Assembly (NCBI GenBank): GCA_946480545.1
Contig: CAMLKY010000039.1
Location: 1 to 9,931, forward strand
Source of the DNA: an uncultured Acidobacteriota bacterium
GTDB taxonomy: Bacteria > Acidobacteriota > Blastocatellia > Pyrinomonadales > Pyrinomonadaceae
Direction of reading: 5' to 3'
Length of the DNA: 9,931 nucleotides
Both the position numbers and the translations under genes were made by a program. The notes beneath the pieces are model-generated. The model searched no databases and was not told where the DNA came from. It saw only the letters and a list, made by a program, of their open reading frames with translations. Of the stretch, positions 1 through 7,286 are shown piece after piece. Position 1 is the stretch's first letter; each line of letters begins with the position of its first letter.

Positions 1-386
1 TCGCTATCTACAGACCTTCGCTTGGACAATGGTGGGTAAAGAGATCTTCATCGAGTGTGATCGCATTCACGTTCGGTGAATCTGCAGACAAACCTGTCCA
101 GGGTGATTACACCGGCGACGGCAAATCGGACGTAGCATTCTGGAGACCTTCGACCGGACAGTGGTTCATCTTACGAAGCGAAGACTTCTCGTTCTACGCA
201 GTCCCGTTTGGAACAACAGGTGACATCCCATCACCCGGCGACTACGACGGCGACGGCAAGTTCGACACTGCAGTGTTCCGACCGTCGAACGTGAATTGGT
301 ACGTCGACAGATCAACTGCCGGAGTGCTGATACAGCAGTTCGGATCGACAGGAGATGTCCCGGTACCGAATTCGTACGTCCCCTGA
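1..386 (+). CDS. FG-GAP/VCBS-type repeat protein, C-terminal fragment (5' end outside window)
   Basis: The reading frame is open from base 3 to the TGA at 384-386, so this is the 3' end of a longer gene; the GTG at 57 is only an internal valine. The roughly 127 visible residues hold repeats of about 48 residues. Each has a calcium-loop-like motif (DYTGDGKSD, then DYDGDGKFD), followed by an aromatic/RPS segment (AFWRPSTGQW, AVFRPSNVNW) and a G-D-x-P turn. This pattern belongs to the FG-GAP/VCBS beta-propeller-like repeats of exported surface proteins. The loop aspartates normally bind calcium. The fragment closely resembles the repeats of the gene at 7304-8611, so the two are probably paralogues. 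The final repeat stops at PVPNSYVP without another Asp loop, which looks like a natural end. Secretion cannot be checked because the N-terminus is missing. Ligand and function are unknown. Confidence 0.85.
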   Translation, partial: AIYRPSLGQWWVKRSSSSVIAFTFGESADKPVQGDYTGDGKSDVAFWRPSTGQWFILRSEDFSFYAVPFGTTGDIPSPGDYDGDGKFDTAVFRPSNVNWYVDRSTAGVLIQQFGSTGDVPVPNSYVP

Positions 387-400
387 GCACGTTCACAGGT

Positions 401-463
401 TTCGGTGATTCGGTGTATTCGGTGGTTATGTTTTTAACCACCGAATACACCGAAGTCACAGAA
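401..463. repeat. Inverted-repeat element A (TTCGGTG units)
   Basis: Left arm 410-428 and right arm 435-453 are perfect 19-bp reverse complements around a 6-base loop (TGTTTT). One more pair forms at 409/454, and weaker pairing extends to about 401/463. The left arm is three TTCGGTG copies starting at 401, 409 and 418 (8-9 bp spacing); the right arm is the matching CACCGAA series. The element begins 14 bases after the stop codon at 386 and would form a strong hairpin in the 3' transcript. There is no clear U-tract, so I do not call it an intrinsic terminator. No protein is supported here. Confidence 0.85.
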
Positions 464-493
464 CACGCTTACGTTCCCCGAAGCTCTATGATT

Positions 494-584
494 TCGTTGG
501 TGTTCTTTCGTGTGATTTAGTGGTTCCAGTCTTAAGGCTTGTAAGAACTGGAACCACTAAGCTACACGAAAGAACACGAACAAA
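494..584. repeat. Inverted-repeat element B (CACGAA family)
   Basis: Left arm 501-530 and right arm 547-576 pair at 27 of 30 positions. Imperfect pairing extends outward to roughly 494/584, and inward through CTTA/TAAG with a one-base bulge. GTG trinucleotides recur at 500, 510 and 520, a 10-bp period. The core TGGTTCCAGTCTTAAG beside the loop also occurs, slightly changed, in elements E1 and E2 (3009-3023 and 3092-3106), so B belongs to their family. It lies between two genes on the same strand, ending about 75 bp before the helicase start. No open reading frame in it is credible. Confidence 0.85.
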
Positions 585-621
585 GGACTCGCCTTCTTTC
601 CAACTCAATCGCACTAGGGTC

Positions 622-652
622 CGCTAGACTCTCCTGCCAGACTCGCTAGACT
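622..652 (+). repeat. Short direct repeat CGCTAGACT upstream of helicase
   Basis: CGCTAGACT occurs at 622-630 and again at 644-652, 22 bp apart or about two helical turns, with a partial copy CCAGACT at 637-643 between. It sits 8 bases before the helicase GTG, where a ribosome binding site would normally be; no AGGAG-like sequence is visible. It may be a binding site or simply another short tandem array like those in the neighbouring elements. Function unknown. Confidence 0.45.
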
Positions 653-659
653 ATTCCCT

Positions 660-2963
660 GTGGCCAAGTACGTAATCAAGCGCGATCAGGGCGGGTTGCC
701 TGAGAGACTGACTCGTTATAAGCAGGAGCTGAACGACGAGCAGTTTCGCGTTGTTACAGCGCCGCCGAAGGCTGCACTTGTTGTTGCGGGCGCGGGGACC
801 GGGAAGACTCGGGCGATCACGTATCGGGTTGCGTGGCTGATCGAACAGGGTGTATCGCCGCAGCGGATCATGCTTGCGACGTTTACCAACCGGGCGGCTC
901 GCGAGATGCTTCGCAGGGTCGAAACCCTTACCGGCTCACAGAATGTCCATCGCGTGTGGGGCGGAACGTTTCACCGGATCGCAAACCTGATGCTAAGGCG
1001 GCACGCGACGTCGATCGGGTATGAATCGAATTACTCGATCCTCGATTCCGAGGACGCACGCGATCTGCTGAATCTGTGCATCGAAGACGCCGCGATCGAT
1101 ACAAAAAAGAAACGCTTCCCAAAGGCGGAGGTCGTACAGAGCATTATCAGCTACGCGACGAACACCGATACAGATGTCGCGGACGTCATCATCCGCCAGT
1201 ACCCGTACTTCGAGCTTCTCACCGCACAGATAAAACGCGTCGATCTCGTCTACCAGCAACGCAAGCGCGAGCGGAACGTGATGGATTACGACGACCTGCT
1301 GCTGAACATGAAGCGGCTCCTTGTCGAACGGCAGGAGATATCGGACGTCTACGCCGAGCAGTTCCAGCACATCCTCGTCGACGAATATCAGGACACCAAC
1401 AAGCTGCAGGCCGAGCTCATTGACCTGCTGGCCGTGAAGCATCGAAACGTGATGGTCGTCGGTGACGATGCACAATCGATCTTCGCCTGGCGCGGTGCGC
1501 ACTTTGCGAACATCTACGAGTTTCCAAAACGATATCCCGAAGCCGAGGTCTACAAGCTCGAGACAAACTATCGATCGACACCCGAGATTCTTGCACTCGC
1601 AAATGTTTCGATCGCCAATAATCGAAAGCAGTTTCCAAAGATGCTGAAATCCGCGCGGCAGGCGATTGCGGATCGCGGATTTCGGATTGCGGATTCCTCA
1701 CCAGTACCTATGCCAGCGAGTAGTTCGGAGTCGGACGACAATCTAACGAAATCCGCAATCCGCGATCCGCAATCCGAAATTGAAAATCCGCATCCCTCAT
1801 TCGACGAGTCTCTCCCCGCCCTGGTTCCCTGCTCGGACGTCGAACAGCAATCGGCATTCGTCGCGGCGCGGATCCTGGATCTGCGTGACAACGGAACTCC
1901 ACTCGAGGAGATCGCGGTGATGTACCGTTCGCACTATCACTCGATCGAGTTGCAGCTCGAGCTTTCCCGGCGGGGGATTCCCTATCGCATCCAGTCGGGC
2001 GTGAGGTTCTTCGAACAGGCTCATATCAAGGATGTCATTTCGTACCTGCGCGTGATCGTGAATCCGAGAGACGAGCTCGCCTGGAAGCGCATCCTGAAAA
2101 TGATCCCGGGGATCGGACGCGCGACGGCTAATAGGATCTATGAGTCGATAGCCACGCATGACTTGCGACGCGGGGACGGGGAGACTAGGGGACGCGGGGA
2201 TGATGCGCGCGACATCGTGGCCCTGCTGTCAGGATCGGGGGACTCAGCCGAGATCCCCGAGTCGCCGCGTCTCCCCGTCTCCGCGTCGCGAACGATCCCG
2301 CTTTCCGCGTCGCTTAGAAGCAGCAGCTCGTGGCAAAGCTTCGTCGCACTCCTCAACTTGCTCGTCTCCGACGAGTATCGTGGACAGCCGGCGAAGCAGA
2401 TAGCGCTTATTCTGGAGCGTGGATACGAGCAGTACCTTTTGGAGAATTACGAAAACGCCGATTCGCGTGCGGAGGATATCCGCGGGCTTGCGTTGTATGC
2501 CAACCGTTACGATTCGACTGAGACCTTCCTCTCCGAGCTTGCGCTGTTGTCCACCGAACGGTTTGCCGAGGCACAGCCGCTCACAGGCGAAGACGTCATC
2601 GCAGGCGGTGAGGATGACGAGCTGCTTACGCTCACGAGCGTGCATCAGGCAAAGGGCCTCGAGTGGAAGTGCGTGTTCATAATCTGGGCGGCCGAAGGAA
2701 AGTTCCCTTCGCCCAGAAGCCTGCGCGAGATAGACAGCGAAGAAGAAGAGCGCCGCCTCTGGTACGTAGCGCTAACGCGTGCAAAGGATGAGCTGTACAT
2801 CACCTATCCACTGATGATCACCGATTACAATCGCCAGACTGTCCTCCAAAAACCATCCCGTTTCGTGACCGAATGCCCGCCCGCGTTGTTCGAGATCTGG
2901 AATCTCGAGGAAGAGACCGAACAACAACTCCTGACGCCACCTGCGGATGAATACATCAACTGA
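660..2963 (+). CDS. UvrD/PcrA-type superfamily 1A DNA helicase (ATP-dependent 3'-5' helicase) with two repeat-derived insertions
   Basis: The 767-residue product carries the SF1A motifs in order: Q-motif LNDEQ (24-28), Walker A AGAGTGKT (43-50), motif Ia ATFTNRAAREM (73-83), TFH (103-105), Walker B VDEYQD (240-245), motif III VVGDDAQSIFAWRG (266-279), motif IV with NYRST (303-307), motif V VHQAKGLEW (661-669) and motif VI RRLWYVALTRAKDEL (698-712). The family unwinds DNA 3' to 5' with ATP in repair and replication. GTG at 660 is the only plausible start: an in-frame TAG lies at 615 and the first ATG is past the Walker A motif. No Shine-Dalgarno is visible. Residues about 335-373 and 502-543 are low-complexity segments encoded by inverted repeats (1664-1774, 2165-2289); both fall in loops between conserved blocks, and all motifs stay intact. 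The protein ends about 55 residues after motif VI, so the extended C-terminal tail of classic PcrA/UvrD looks absent. I therefore give no gene symbol. Confidence 0.95.
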   Translation: MAKYVIKRDQGGLPERLTRYKQELNDEQFRVVTAPPKAALVVAGAGTGKTRAITYRVAWLIEQGVSPQRIMLATFTNRAAREMLRRVETLTGSQNVHRVWGGTFHRIANLMLRRHATSIGYESNYSILDSEDARDLLNLCIEDAAIDTKKKRFPKAEVVQSIISYATNTDTDVADVIIRQYPYFELLTAQIKRVDLVYQQRKRERNVMDYDDLLLNMKRLLVERQEISDVYAEQFQHILVDEYQDTNKLQAELIDLLAVKHRNVMVVGDDAQSIFAWRGAHFANIYEFPKRYPEAEVYKLETNYRSTPEILALANVSIANNRKQFPKMLKSARQAIADRGFRIADSSPVPMPASSSESDDNLTKSAIRDPQSEIENPHPSFDESLPALVPCSDVEQQSAFVAARILDLRDNGTPLEEIAVMYRSHYHSIELQLELSRRGIPYRIQSGVRFFEQAHIKDVISYLRVIVNPRDELAWKRILKMIPGIGRATANRIYESIATHDLRRGDGETRGRGDDARDIVALLSGSGDSAEIPESPRLPVSASRTIPLSASLRSSSSWQSFVALLNLLVSDEYRGQPAKQIALILERGYEQYLLENYENADSRAEDIRGLALYANRYDSTETFLSELALLSTERFAEAQPLTGEDVIAGGEDDELLTLTSVHQAKGLEWKCVFIIWAAEGKFPSPRSLREIDSEEEERRLWYVALTRAKDELYITYPLMITDYNRQTVLQKPSRFVTECPPALFEIWNLEEETEQQLLTPPADEYIN
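1664..1774. repeat. Inverted-repeat element C, heptad GATTGCG, inside the helicase gene
   Basis: The left arm 1664-1691 is four 7-bp units (GATTGCG, GATCGCG, GATTTCG, GATTGCG). The right arm 1747-1774 is four units in reverse complement (CGAAATC, CGCAATC, CGCGATC, CGCAATC). The arms pair at 26 of 28 positions around a 55-base spacer. The element is 111 bp, a multiple of three, and is translated as helicase residues 335-372 (IADRGFRIAD in one arm, SAIRDPQSE in the other). The insertion lies in the loop after motif IV, before the strand at LPALVPCSD, where related helicases usually have only a short turn (from general family knowledge). Confidence 0.9.
2165..2289. repeat. Inverted-repeat element D, about 8-bp GC-rich units, inside the helicase gene
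   Basis: Left arm 2165-2199 and right arm 2255-2289 are reverse complements at 30 of 35 positions, separated by 55 bases. The right arm reads as 8-bp units (GTCGCCGC, GTCTCCCC, GTCTCCGC); the left arm is the GAC-containing complement. It is translated as helicase residues about 502-543, an Arg/Gly/Asp-rich then Ser/Pro-rich segment (RRGDGETRGRGDD, later PESPRLPVSASR). The site is just after the IPGIGRATANRIYESI helix-hairpin-helix-like block and before SSSWQSFVALLN, so again between conserved blocks. The spacer is the same length as in element C. Confidence 0.9.
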
Positions 2964-2968
2964 CTTTT

Positions 2969-3055
2969 TCGTTCGTGTCTTTTTTTGGTGTTCCTTCGTG
3001 TTCGTTCCTGGTTTCAGTTCTTACTAGCCGAAGCGTCAACCATGAATCCACAAGA
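2969..3055. repeat. Degenerate inverted-repeat element E1 (CACGAA family)
   Basis: The left arm has TTCGTG-like units at 2972, 2985, 2995 and 3005, the last three exactly 10 bp apart, followed by the core TGGTTTCAGTTCTTA (3009-3023) that recurs identically in E2. The right arm (about 3038-3055) is only a weak reverse complement, so this is an older or damaged copy. It starts about 5 bases after the helicase TGA. No credible coding sequence. Confidence 0.65.
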
Positions 3056-3067
3056 TCTCGGCAACCT

Positions 3068-3151
3068 TTCGTGCTCCTTCGTGTTAGTTCGTGGTTTCAG
3101 TTCTTAAGCGCCGAAAACCTGGAACCACGAAAAGACACGAAAGATCACGAA
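3068..3151. repeat. Inverted-repeat element E2 (CACGAA family, 10-bp period)
   Basis: TTCGTG occurs at 3068, 3078 and 3088 in the left arm, and CACGAA at 3126, 3136 and 3146 in the right arm: three units each side at exactly 10-bp spacing. Over 38 aligned positions the arms match at 30. The central segment repeats the TGGTTTCAGTTCTTA core of E1 and the CTGGAACCAC of element B. The rest of this 371-bp intergenic stretch, 3152-3334, holds a small palindrome at 3244-3257 and the ribosome binding site of the next gene. Confidence 0.85.
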
Positions 3152-3243
3152 CAGCACTAATCGATCCACTCGGAAAATATTCCCTGCCGCCAATGCAACC
3201 AAATAAAATTCTCACTGCATCCTTTGTGCAGGCACAACCTGAG

Positions 3244-3257
3244 GTTCCGTCCGGAAC
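3244..3257. promoter_or_regulatory. Possible operator-like palindrome GTTCCG-TC-CGGAAC
   Basis: Six-base arms GTTCCG and CGGAAC surround a two-base centre, 78 bp upstream of the ATG at 3335 and outside the repeat elements. The size and position suit a dimeric regulator's site, but a single palindrome of this length can occur by chance and I cannot place convincing -35/-10 boxes around it. Confidence 0.25.
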
Positions 3258-3323
3258 AATTAAGTAACGAGATTGTCTAAGCTGACAAGCCCTTTTGGAC
3301 TTGTGTTGAAGTACTGCTGTGTG

Positions 3324-3329
3324 AGGAGA
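3324..3329 (+). promoter_or_regulatory. Shine-Dalgarno site AGGAGA
   Basis: AGGAGA ends five bases before the ATG at 3335. This is the clearest ribosome binding site in the window and fixes the start of the ankyrin-repeat gene. It contrasts with the helicase and TonB-like genes, which show none. Confidence 0.8.
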
Positions 3330-3334
3330 AGTCT

Positions 3335-4675
3335 ATGAAAAAGAAAATGACCGACTCGATCCGGGTTACCAGTCCGTGCACCGAATCGTGGGATCAAATG
3401 TTTGGAAATGACACGGTGCGTTTTTGCAGCCACTGCGCGAAACACGTTAGTGACCTGTCGACGATGACACGCCGCGACGCACAAAAACTGGTTCGTCGTG
3501 CGCGCGGCGGGATCTGCATTCGATACATTGAGCATCCCGAAACTAAAGCTCCCGTCTACGCCGATCAGTTGGTCCGAATCACCAGACGCGCCCCGCTGAT
3601 GGCAGCGGGGGTGATGACGGCATCACTTAGCCTCGCAAGCATGACCTACGCCCAGGGCGGTGCGCCGCTGCCCGGACCTAATTCTCCTGCCTCGATCGCA
3701 GAATGTGACGACTCGGCCAAGCGCGCGAAACCTGACAGCTCCAACGGCACCAAGGGTGCGATATCGGGCTCTGTGGTCGATGAGAATGGCGCGGTCGTTC
3801 CGAACGTGACCCTCTCGCTCCTGAACGCCGAAGGTCAAACGGTGAAACGTACCGTCTCGGATGCCGATGGCGAATACTCGTTCGACGGTGTTGAGGATGG
3901 GACCTACTCTGTCCGATCGGAAGCGACCGCGGGCTTTGCCAGCCTTACGATCGAGAACGTCTCTGTTGGTTCGGTAAAGAATCAACTCGATCTGCGGCTT
4001 GCCGTAACCCAGATGGTCACGGTTGGCGGAGCGATCGCGGTCAACACCGTCAGCTATAAGCGGCCGCTCTCGCTTGCTGTTTCAAACGATGAGCTCGAGG
4101 AAGTCCGCGATCTCCTCGTCCGGGGTGAAGATCCAAACGCAGGCGAAGAGGATGGTACGACAGCGATCTTCGCCGCAGTCGAGAATGGCAACGTCGAAAT
4201 GGTAAAGCTGCTGCTGGATTTTGGTGCGAAGGTCAACGCGCGAAACGAAGACAAAGTGACGCCGCTGATGATGATCGACGACGAGACCCCGGTCGAACTC
4301 GTCGAGCTTCTCTTGCGACATGGTGCTAAAGTAAATCGCGTTGCAGAGAATGGTGACACGGCGCTGATTCGTGCGGCGCACGAAGCAAAGCCCGAAGTGC
4401 TGAAGCTTTTGATCGATGCAGGTGCGGAGCTTAACGTCCAGAACGAAGAAGGAATGTCCGCTCTGATGAGCGCAGCCGACGCCGACAATCTCGAAAACGT
4501 CCGCCTCCTTCTCCAGGCCGGAGCCGATGTGAACCTCCGCGACGAAGATGGTGACAACGCCTGGGATTACACGACCGAGAAAGAAGTCGAAGATCTGTTG
4601 GTAACATACGGCGTCGTGCTCGATCCTGAAGACACCGAGGACGAGGAGCCCGAAGAAACACCCGATAACCGATAA
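3335..4675 (+). CDS. Membrane-associated protein: Cys-motif domain, membrane segment, carboxypeptidase-regulatory-like domain, ankyrin repeats
   Basis: The 446-residue product has four parts. Residues 1-65 carry PCTESWDQM, RFCSHCAKHVSDLS and GICIRY, with Cys15, 31, 34 and 61. This resembles an unnamed Cys motif seen at the N-terminus of envelope proteins in several Gram-negative phyla; metal or cofactor binding is inference. Residues 86-106 form a hydrophobic segment ending MTYAQG, so the remainder is probably exported, either anchored there or released after a signal-peptidase-like site. Residues 141-225 resemble a carboxypeptidase regulatory-like beta-sandwich (GSVVDENGAVVPNVTL, then DADGEYSFDGVEDGTYSV). 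Residues 244-425 are about five to six ankyrin repeats, a protein-protein interaction scaffold (for example VKLLLDFGAKVN, LRLLLQAGADVN-type helices and turns). The acidic tail 430-446 is low complexity. The next gene is a TonB-dependent receptor with a similar beta-sandwich domain. The binding partner is unknown. Confidence 0.9.
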   Translation: MKKKMTDSIRVTSPCTESWDQMFGNDTVRFCSHCAKHVSDLSTMTRRDAQKLVRRARGGICIRYIEHPETKAPVYADQLVRITRRAPLMAAGVMTASLSLASMTYAQGGAPLPGPNSPASIAECDDSAKRAKPDSSNGTKGAISGSVVDENGAVVPNVTLSLLNAEGQTVKRTVSDADGEYSFDGVEDGTYSVRSEATAGFASLTIENVSVGSVKNQLDLRLAVTQMVTVGGAIAVNTVSYKRPLSLAVSNDELEEVRDLLVRGEDPNAGEEDGTTAIFAAVENGNVEMVKLLLDFGAKVNARNEDKVTPLMMIDDETPVELVELLLRHGAKVNRVAENGDTALIRAAHEAKPEVLKLLIDAGAELNVQNEEGMSALMSAADADNLENVRLLLQAGADVNLRDEDGDNAWDYTTEKEVEDLLVTYGVVLDPEDTEDEEPEETPDNR

Positions 4676-4859
4676 GTCCCTAGTCCCTAGTCCCAAGTCC
4701 CAGGTCCCAGGTCCCTAGTCCCTAGTCCCAGAAGTCTCAAGACGAGGACCGCCGGCCGGGACCTGAGACTCTTGGGACTTGGGACCTGGGAGTCTTGAGG
4801 ACTTGGGACTCGGGACTCGGCCCTTGGGACTTGGGACCCGGGACTAGGGACTAGGGACT
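4675..4859. repeat. Inverted-repeat element F, heptad AGTCCCT/AGGGACT
   Basis: The left arm 4675-4730 is eight uninterrupted 7-bp units (AGTCCCT, AGTCCCA, GGTCCCA and similar). The right arm, about 4773-4859, is the reverse-complement series (TGGGACT, CGGGACT, AGGGACT) with two interruptions. The outermost 20 bases of each arm (4675-4694 and 4840-4859) are perfect reverse complements, and pairing continues inward with about one mismatch per heptad. The element begins on the last base of the preceding TAA stop codon and ends 17 bp before the ATG at 4877, so it fills nearly the whole intergenic gap. Its 3' edge contributes to AGGAG at 4860-4864. Confidence 0.93.
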
Positions 4860-4876
4860 AGGAGCTTTGACCGCTT

Positions 4877-7183
4877 ATGAAACGATTTGTTTGCGCCTTC
4901 GCTCTTGTTGGAATTGGGCTGTGCGGTTACGGGGTGGCTCAGACAAGCTCCGGGACTCTAACAGGACGTATCACCGAACGGTCGACCGGACAGCCGATAG
5001 CGGGTGCAATCATCTCGTTCGCTCGCGACGGAGCGGAGATCGCTACCACCGACGATGAGGGCATCTACCGGGCCCGAGTTCGTCCGGGCGTGTACGATCT
5101 CCGGGCCGGGGCTGCAGGATTCCAATCTTTGATCCTCGCCGGGATCTCCATCACCGGTGATCGAACGACCGTCGTCAATTTCGAACTCCAGATCACGATC
5201 AGTGAAAGCGTAGATGTCCGCAACGAGATCTTTGCGCTCAATGATCAGCAAACGGTCAGCAACGTGACGCTGCGCCGCGAAGATCTACGGATGACTCCCG
5301 GAACGGCCGGCGATCCGCTGCGTGCTATTAACTCACAACCCTCCGTCAGCGCCGCTTCAGGCGAGTTCGCGGACCTGATCGTGCGCGGAGGAACATCGGA
5401 TGAGAACCTGACCTTTGTCGACAATATCCCGGTCGCCGATTTTACATACTTCACCGATACGTACGACGGCCAGCGTGGAGGGCGGGCCGCGATCCTGGCG
5501 GCAGATGTATTCGAACGAGCGGAATTCTCGGCGGGTGGGTTCGGTGCACGTTACGGTGACAGGATGTCCTCGGCGCTGGATGTCGGTATTCGCGAGGCAA
5601 ATCGTGAACGAATACAGGGCGTACTGTTCGCCGATTCCGGGACGGCCGGCGGAACTCTTGAGGTACCGTTCGGAAACCGGGGCGGCTGGCTGATCTCCGG
5701 TCGACGCAGTTACATCGATATCGCGCTCGATGTCGCGGGAATTGCCGATCTCGGGATCATCGGATATCCGAGGACGTGGGATTTCACCAACAAGTTCGAT
5801 TACGACCTCTCGTCCCGACACGAACTTTCGTTTACGGCTCTCAACATGTTCGAGGCCTTCGATCAGACCGACGACCAGGCGTTGAACATCGACCGTCGCA
5901 CCGACAGGTTACGAACCCGTCGGACGTCACAGAGGCATGTCTTCGGAGGAACGCTCTCCTCGACGATCGGGTCCGACGCGCTCGCACGTACGACCATCTG
6001 GGGAGCGATCGCTCACAACGACGGTACGTTCTTTCGTCCGTTCACACCCGTACTTCAGCGATCCCGCGATCTGCGGGATTCGCAATTCGGTATCAAGGAA
6101 GACGTGCTTGTCTCGATCTCGAGCCGGATCGACATCGCGGCCGGAGGCGGGGCTTATCTTGACCAGGCCAGATATCACTCGTTCGAAAATACGGGAGAGT
6201 TCTTCAGCCCGCTGGAAGAAGAATTCAACGCGCCGGTACGCGAGAATCGATTCGTTCTCGACACGACTGTTTCGGCGTACGGCTATCTCCAATCAACATG
6301 GCGTCCGGTGCGGTCATTGGCGATCACACCCGGCATTAGGGTCGACCACTATGGCGTGTCGGGCGACACCGCTATTAGTCCCCGCCTTGCGGCAAGGTAC
6401 TCGATCCAATCGAACATCGCACTGACTTTCGCGGCGGGTGTCTATCGCCAGCCGCCGTCACTGTTTGTTCTGTCGCTGACGCCTTCGAATCGCGAGCTCG
6501 GACACCAACGCTCGACTCACGTGATCGCCGGTGCGGAATGGCAGCCGCGCGATGATGTTCGCGTCCGCGTTGAGGCGTTTAGAAAGACGTACGACCGTCT
6601 GATCGTACAGCCACTATTTCCGACATCCTCGTTTGTACTCACCGGCGATCATTTCAATTCGGGCAGCGGCGAAGCGCGGGGGATAGAGCTCTCTGTACAA
6701 AAAGCTCTGACCGGTTTCTTTTCCGGACAGGCATCGTACTCGTTCCTCGATTCGCGTCGCCGGTTCTTCGATGGCGGTCCCGAGTTCGCATCCGACTTTG
6801 AACGGCCGCATCAACTAACGCTGATCGGCATAACCCGCTTCAGTGGATTCAGCATCGCCGCGAAATACCGGGTGGCGACGGGACTTCCCTATACACGCCG
6901 CACGCCGATCGAAGCGATACCTATGACCGGTCTGTTTCTTCAGAGGATCACCGCCCTGACGGATATAAACGCGCTTCGCCTGCCGGACTTTGCCAGCCTG
7001 GATGTTCGAGGCGAGAAGCGCTTCGGGTTCCGTCGCTGGTCTTTTGCACCCTACATCGACATTTTCAATATCACGAACCACGACAGTGTCGTCCAGCCAA
7101 ACTACGAATTCCACAGCGCAACGCCGCAATTCCTCAGAGAAAATAGGCGGTTGCCGATCTTTGGCTTCCGTCTCGAGTTCTAG
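4877..7183 (+). CDS. TonB-dependent outer-membrane receptor with N-terminal carboxypeptidase-regulatory-like domain
   Basis: The 768-residue product starts with a signal peptide (residues 1-21, hydrophobic and ending GYGVAQ). A carboxypeptidase regulatory-like domain follows at 26-105 (GTLTGRITERSTGQPIAGA, then DDEGIYRARVRPGVYDL). Next comes TISESVDV (107-114), a TonB-box-like segment, then the plug domain at about 115-240 (DPLRAINSQPSVS, DLIVRGGTSDENLTFVDNIPV, GGFGARYGDRMSSALDV). The rest is a beta-barrel of alternating aromatic and polar strands ending in FGFRLEF, with the terminal Phe typical of outer-membrane barrels. Such receptors import siderophores, vitamins, glycans or peptides using TonB energy; the substrate cannot be read here. 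The possible Shine-Dalgarno AGGAG (4860-4864) is 12 bases from the ATG and abuts element F, so that hairpin could affect expression. A TonB-like gene lies 1.6 kb downstream. Confidence 0.93.
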   Translation: MKRFVCAFALVGIGLCGYGVAQTSSGTLTGRITERSTGQPIAGAIISFARDGAEIATTDDEGIYRARVRPGVYDLRAGAAGFQSLILAGISITGDRTTVVNFELQITISESVDVRNEIFALNDQQTVSNVTLRREDLRMTPGTAGDPLRAINSQPSVSAASGEFADLIVRGGTSDENLTFVDNIPVADFTYFTDTYDGQRGGRAAILAADVFERAEFSAGGFGARYGDRMSSALDVGIREANRERIQGVLFADSGTAGGTLEVPFGNRGGWLISGRRSYIDIALDVAGIADLGIIGYPRTWDFTNKFDYDLSSRHELSFTALNMFEAFDQTDDQALNIDRRTDRLRTRRTSQRHVFGGTLSSTIGSDALARTTIWGAIAHNDGTFFRPFTPVLQRSRDLRDSQFGIKEDVLVSISSRIDIAAGGGAYLDQARYHSFENTGEFFSPLEEEFNAPVRENRFVLDTTVSAYGYLQSTWRPVRSLAITPGIRVDHYGVSGDTAISPRLAARYSIQSNIALTFAAGVYRQPPSLFVLSLTPSNRELGHQRSTHVIAGAEWQPRDDVRVRVEAFRKTYDRLIVQPLFPTSSFVLTGDHFNSGSGEARGIELSVQKALTGFFSGQASYSFLDSRRRFFDGGPEFASDFERPHQLTLIGITRFSGFSIAAKYRVATGLPYTRRTPIEAIPMTGLFLQRITALTDINALRLPDFASLDVRGEKRFGFRRWSFAPYIDIFNITNHDSVVQPNYEFHSATPQFLRENRRLPIFGFRLEF

Positions 7184-7286
7184 AAGACCACCTTCGAAAA
7201 AAAATTTTCCTCGGATGATAGTTTTTCTGCCGCCCGACCGCATTTATGTATGAGAACGCGGAAAGTACACGCGGTCCGATCGATAG

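Noticed and set aside
296..520. Small plus-strand open frame overlapping the first gene's end and element A
   Set aside because: Peptide such as TTEYTEVTEH is the translation of the CACCGAA-type repeat; no start signal or domain.
401..584. Insertion sequence or MITE with terminal inverted repeats
   Set aside because: No transposase, no target-site duplication that I can see, and the arms meet at a short loop, so these are hairpin elements rather than a standard IS. A non-autonomous mobile origin is not excluded.
2975..3160. Small plus-strand open frame between helicase and ankyrin genes
   Set aside because: It is entirely made of the E1 and E2 repeat elements and merely translates them.
4054..4696. 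Two long minus-strand open frames opposite the ankyrin-repeat gene
   Set aside because: They are Ser/Arg-rich or unstructured and lie wholly opposite a well-supported coding sequence with clear ankyrin repeats.
4675..4859. CRISPR array
   Set aside because: Units are 7 bp with no spacers and the second half is inverted; there are no cas genes.
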